From Alloalcanivorax mobilis (lineage in GTDB: Bacteria; Pseudomonadota; Gammaproteobacteria; Pseudomonadales; Alcanivoracaceae), in contig NZ_NMQZ01000006.1 in NCBI RefSeq assembly GCF_002864685.1, positions 62,001-126,000 of the forward strand: a stretch of DNA of 64,000 nucleotides, given 5' to 3'. Below, in pieces: positions 62,556-64,000 of the stretch; position 1 is the first letter of the stretch; each line of letters opens with the position of its first letter. A program made the translations under genes and the position numbers. The notes under the pieces were generated by a model. The model searched no databases and was not told where the DNA came from. It saw only the letters and a list, made by a program, of their open reading frames with translations.

Positions 62556-62722
62556 GGCGCTGGACGCCGGACGCTAGACGCCGGACGCTAGACGCTGGAC
62601 GCTAAACCCGTGCCACCGGCCAGCTTTGCGGGTTTGCAGAAACGTTCTGCGAACCCGCAAGACTTGCGGCCACGGGTTTTGACTTAGCGTCCGGCGTCCG
62701 GCGTCTGGCGTCCAGCGCCTAG
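62556..62722. repeat. Heptamer-armed inverted element 3 (GACGCCG type, reverse orientation)
   Basis: The left arm is GGCGCTG, GACGCCG, GACGCTA, GACGCCG, GACGCTA, GACGCTG, GACGCTA (62556-62604). The right arm is GCGTCCG, GCGTCCG, GCGTCTG, GCGTCCA and a degenerate unit reaching the plsY stop. The right core end CGGGTTTTGACTTAGCGTC is the exact reverse complement of the left core end of element 1. The core has a large palindrome, TTGCGGGTTTGCAGA/AACGTTCTGCGAACCCGCAA (62626-62660). Confidence 0.88.
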
Positions 62723-63324
62723 CTCTTCCTCCGAAACCCCAATTCCTCGCCGCTGAGCAGCTTGGCGAGGTTGGCGCGGTGGCGGATGAACATGATCACG
62801 GTGAGGGCGGCCATTGGCCAGAAGGCACCGGGGAGCCAGAACCACAGGCTGATCGGGGCGGCCACGAAGGCGCTCAGCGACGCCACCGAGGAAATCCGGG
62901 TGATGCCGAAGACCCCCAGCCAAACGCCGCCGGCGATCAGGCCGCTGAGCCAGTGCAACGGGAACAGCAGACCGAAAGCGGTGGCCACGCCCTTGCCGCC
63001 GCGGAATTGAAAGAACACCGGGAACAGATGGCCGAGAAAAGCGCAGAAGCCGACCAGCGCCACCGCGAACGGCGACAACTCCAGGGCGCGGGCGATCAGC
63101 ACCGGCACGGTGCCTTTGAGCACGTCGCCGAGCAGGGTCAGGGCGGCGGCGGGTTTGCCGCCGATGCGCAGCACATTGGTGGCGCCCGGGTTGCTGGAGC
63201 CCTGGGTGCGCGGGTCGGGGTAACCGAACAGCCGGCACACCAGAATCGCGCTGGACACCGAGCCCAGCAGGTAGGCGCCCGCGCACAAAGCCAACAACCA
63301 GATCCCGCTTTCCTGTAATGCCAT
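62719..63324 (-). CDS. plsY: Acyl-phosphate:glycerol-3-phosphate acyltransferase PlsY
   Basis: The 201-residue inner-membrane enzyme makes lysophosphatidic acid, the first step of phospholipid synthesis. It has five membrane helices and the three PlsY motifs: GSVSSAILVCRLFGYPDPRTQGSSNPGATNVLR near 21-53, GHLFPVFFQFRGGKGVATAFG near 97-117 and, late, FIRHRANLAKLLSGEE near 180-195. The ATG at 63324 is preferred to a GTG three codons upstream. Its stop codon touches the right arm of a heptamer-armed element. Confidence 0.95.
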   Translation of the reverse strand: MALQESGIWLLALCAGAYLLGSVSSAILVCRLFGYPDPRTQGSSNPGATNVLRIGGKPAAALTLLGDVLKGTVPVLIARALELSPFAVALVGFCAFLGHLFPVFFQFRGGKGVATAFGLLFPLHWLSGLIAGGVWLGVFGITRISSVASLSAFVAAPISLWFWLPGAFWPMAALTVIMFIRHRANLAKLLSGEELGFRRKS

Positions 63325-63337
63325 GGCGTCCACCGGC

Positions 63338-63343
63338 TATAAT
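63338..63343 (+). promoter_or_regulatory. Candidate -10 box for folB
   Basis: A perfect TATAAT lies between divergent plsY and folB, about 140 nt before the folB start. The -35 region is weak, so this is only a candidate. Confidence 0.35.
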
Positions 63344-63479
63344 TCCCATTGTGAAGTCCACGGCATTGTACACGCACCGCGTGGCTTGCATGCATACGCG
63401 ATGACCGGCCCGCCCGGGGCATCGCGTCCGCGAACCGTAACAAGAGATGTGGCCGTGCGCACGCGCCACCTGGAGCCCC

Positions 63480-63836
63480 ATGGATATCGTCTATATCAGT
63501 GACCTGAAGGTCAGCACCGTGATCGGCATCTTCGACTGGGAGCGCCGTATCCGCCAGACCGTCAGCCTGGACCTGGAAATGGCCACCGACATCCGCCGCG
63601 CCGCTGCCAGCGACCAGATCGACGACGCCCTGGACTACAAGTCCATCGGCAAACGGGTGATCGCCTTTATCGAGGAAAGCGAATTCCAATTGGTGGAAAC
63701 CCTGGCCGAGAAAGTCGCGCAAATGGTGCGCGAGGAGTTCGGCGTGAGCTGGTTGAAACTGCGCCTGAGCAAGCCCGGCGCGCTGCGTGGCTCGCGCGAC
63801 GTGGGCGTGATCATCGAGCGCGGGGAGCGCGGCTGA
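63480..63836 (+). CDS. folB: Dihydroneopterin aldolase
   Basis: The 118-residue enzyme cleaves 7,8-dihydroneopterin to 6-hydroxymethyl-dihydropterin in folate synthesis. It shows VIGIFDWERRIRQTVSLDLEM near 14-34 (FDWER, catalytic Glu), DALDYKSIGKRVIAFIE near 49-65, FQLVETLAEKVAQMV near 69-83 and the C-terminal LSKPGALRGSRDVGVIIER with the Lys and Pro of the active site. It starts at MDIVYISDLKV. Its stop overlaps the folK start as TGATG, so the two consecutive pathway enzymes are translationally coupled. Confidence 0.96.
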   Translation: MDIVYISDLKVSTVIGIFDWERRIRQTVSLDLEMATDIRRAAASDQIDDALDYKSIGKRVIAFIEESEFQLVETLAEKVAQMVREEFGVSWLKLRLSKPGALRGSRDVGVIIERGERG

Positions 63837-64000
63837 TGGCAACGGTGTTTCTCAGCCTGGGCTCCAACATCGACCGCGAGCACAACATCCACTCCGGCCT
63901 GGACCACCTCGCCGAGGCGTTTGGCGAGCTGGCCTTGAGCCCGGTGTACGAAAGCGAAGCGGTGGGCTTCGACGGCAGCCCCTTTTATAACCTGGTGGTG
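63836..64000 (+). CDS. folK: 2-amino-4-hydroxy-6-hydroxymethyldihydropteridine pyrophosphokinase (5' part, cut by window end)
   Basis: The first 55 codons are visible: MATVFLSLGSNIDREHNIHSGLDHL, then LALSPVYESEAVGFDGSPFYNLVV. The LSLGSNI start and the SPVYESEAVGF..PFYN segment are the hallmarks of FolK, which pyrophosphorylates the product of FolB. The gene continues beyond the window, so nothing can be said about its C-terminus. Confidence 0.95.
   Translation, partial: MATVFLSLGSNIDREHNIHSGLDHLAEAFGELALSPVYESEAVGFDGSPFYNLVV

Overview
The window is high-GC chromosomal DNA from a gammaproteobacterium. Gene order (yibN-grxC-secB beside envC-ctp-yibQ; glnA-DUF4124-ntrB-ntrC; ubiE-ubiJ-ubiB-hisE-tatABC; rpsU-yqeY-dnaG-rpoD-tRNA facing tsaD) and protein style suggest an Oceanospirillales/Pseudomonadales relative, most likely Alcanivorax/Alloalcanivorax. 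The genus is an inference, not a database result.

Layout. 0-9.5 kb: yaiI, arfB, a secreted MORN-like protein, a BASS-type transporter, then envC-ctpA-yibQ (cell division and wall) divergent from yibN-grxC-secB, then trmL and a DUF2007 protein. 9.9-17.2 kb: typA, a three-gene module (retropepsin-like protease, inactive transglutaminase membrane protein, ATP-grasp ligase), and a PbgA/YejM-type sulfatase-fold membrane protein. 17.4-25.4 kb: a PP-loop sulfurtransferase-like gene with a TusA-like partner, the nitrogen block glnA-DUF4124-ntrB-ntrC with a sigma-54 promoter and NtrC sites, and a proline iminopeptidase. 25.5-38.7 kb: a 15-gene minus-strand aryl polyene type biosynthetic cluster with translationally coupled genes. 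38.9-43 kb: dtd and a DUF3015-DUF4105-lipoprotein hydrolase group. 43.2-49.6 kb: tatCBA-hisE, ubiB-ubiJ-ubiE, an FFLEE-type protein and a phosphopantetheinyl transferase that could serve the polyene carrier protein. 49.7-53.8 kb: redox enzymes, a small conserved protein and a lipase-like lipoprotein. 54-56.4 kb: a lower-GC island with a DUF3037/HipA-like kinase pair and a broken gene, bracketed by direct repeats and next to a tRNA(CAU) gene. 56.5-64 kb: rpoD, dnaG, yqeY, rpsU, tsaD, plsY, folB and the start of folK.

The most unusual signal is non-coding. Five intergenic elements share one architecture: a tandem array of 7-nt units, a core of about 80-100 nt, and an inverted array of the same 7-nt unit. 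The unit differs between elements (GACGCCG-like in three, GATTCAG in one, GTTAAAA in one), yet the two arms of each element match each other. The elements sit at or just after stop codons. Three share core-end sequences and a small hairpin motif, one of them in reverse orientation. I do not recognise this as a named repeat class. REP/BIME-like repeats, a MITE-like inverted repeat after glnA and the direct repeats around the island are separate families.
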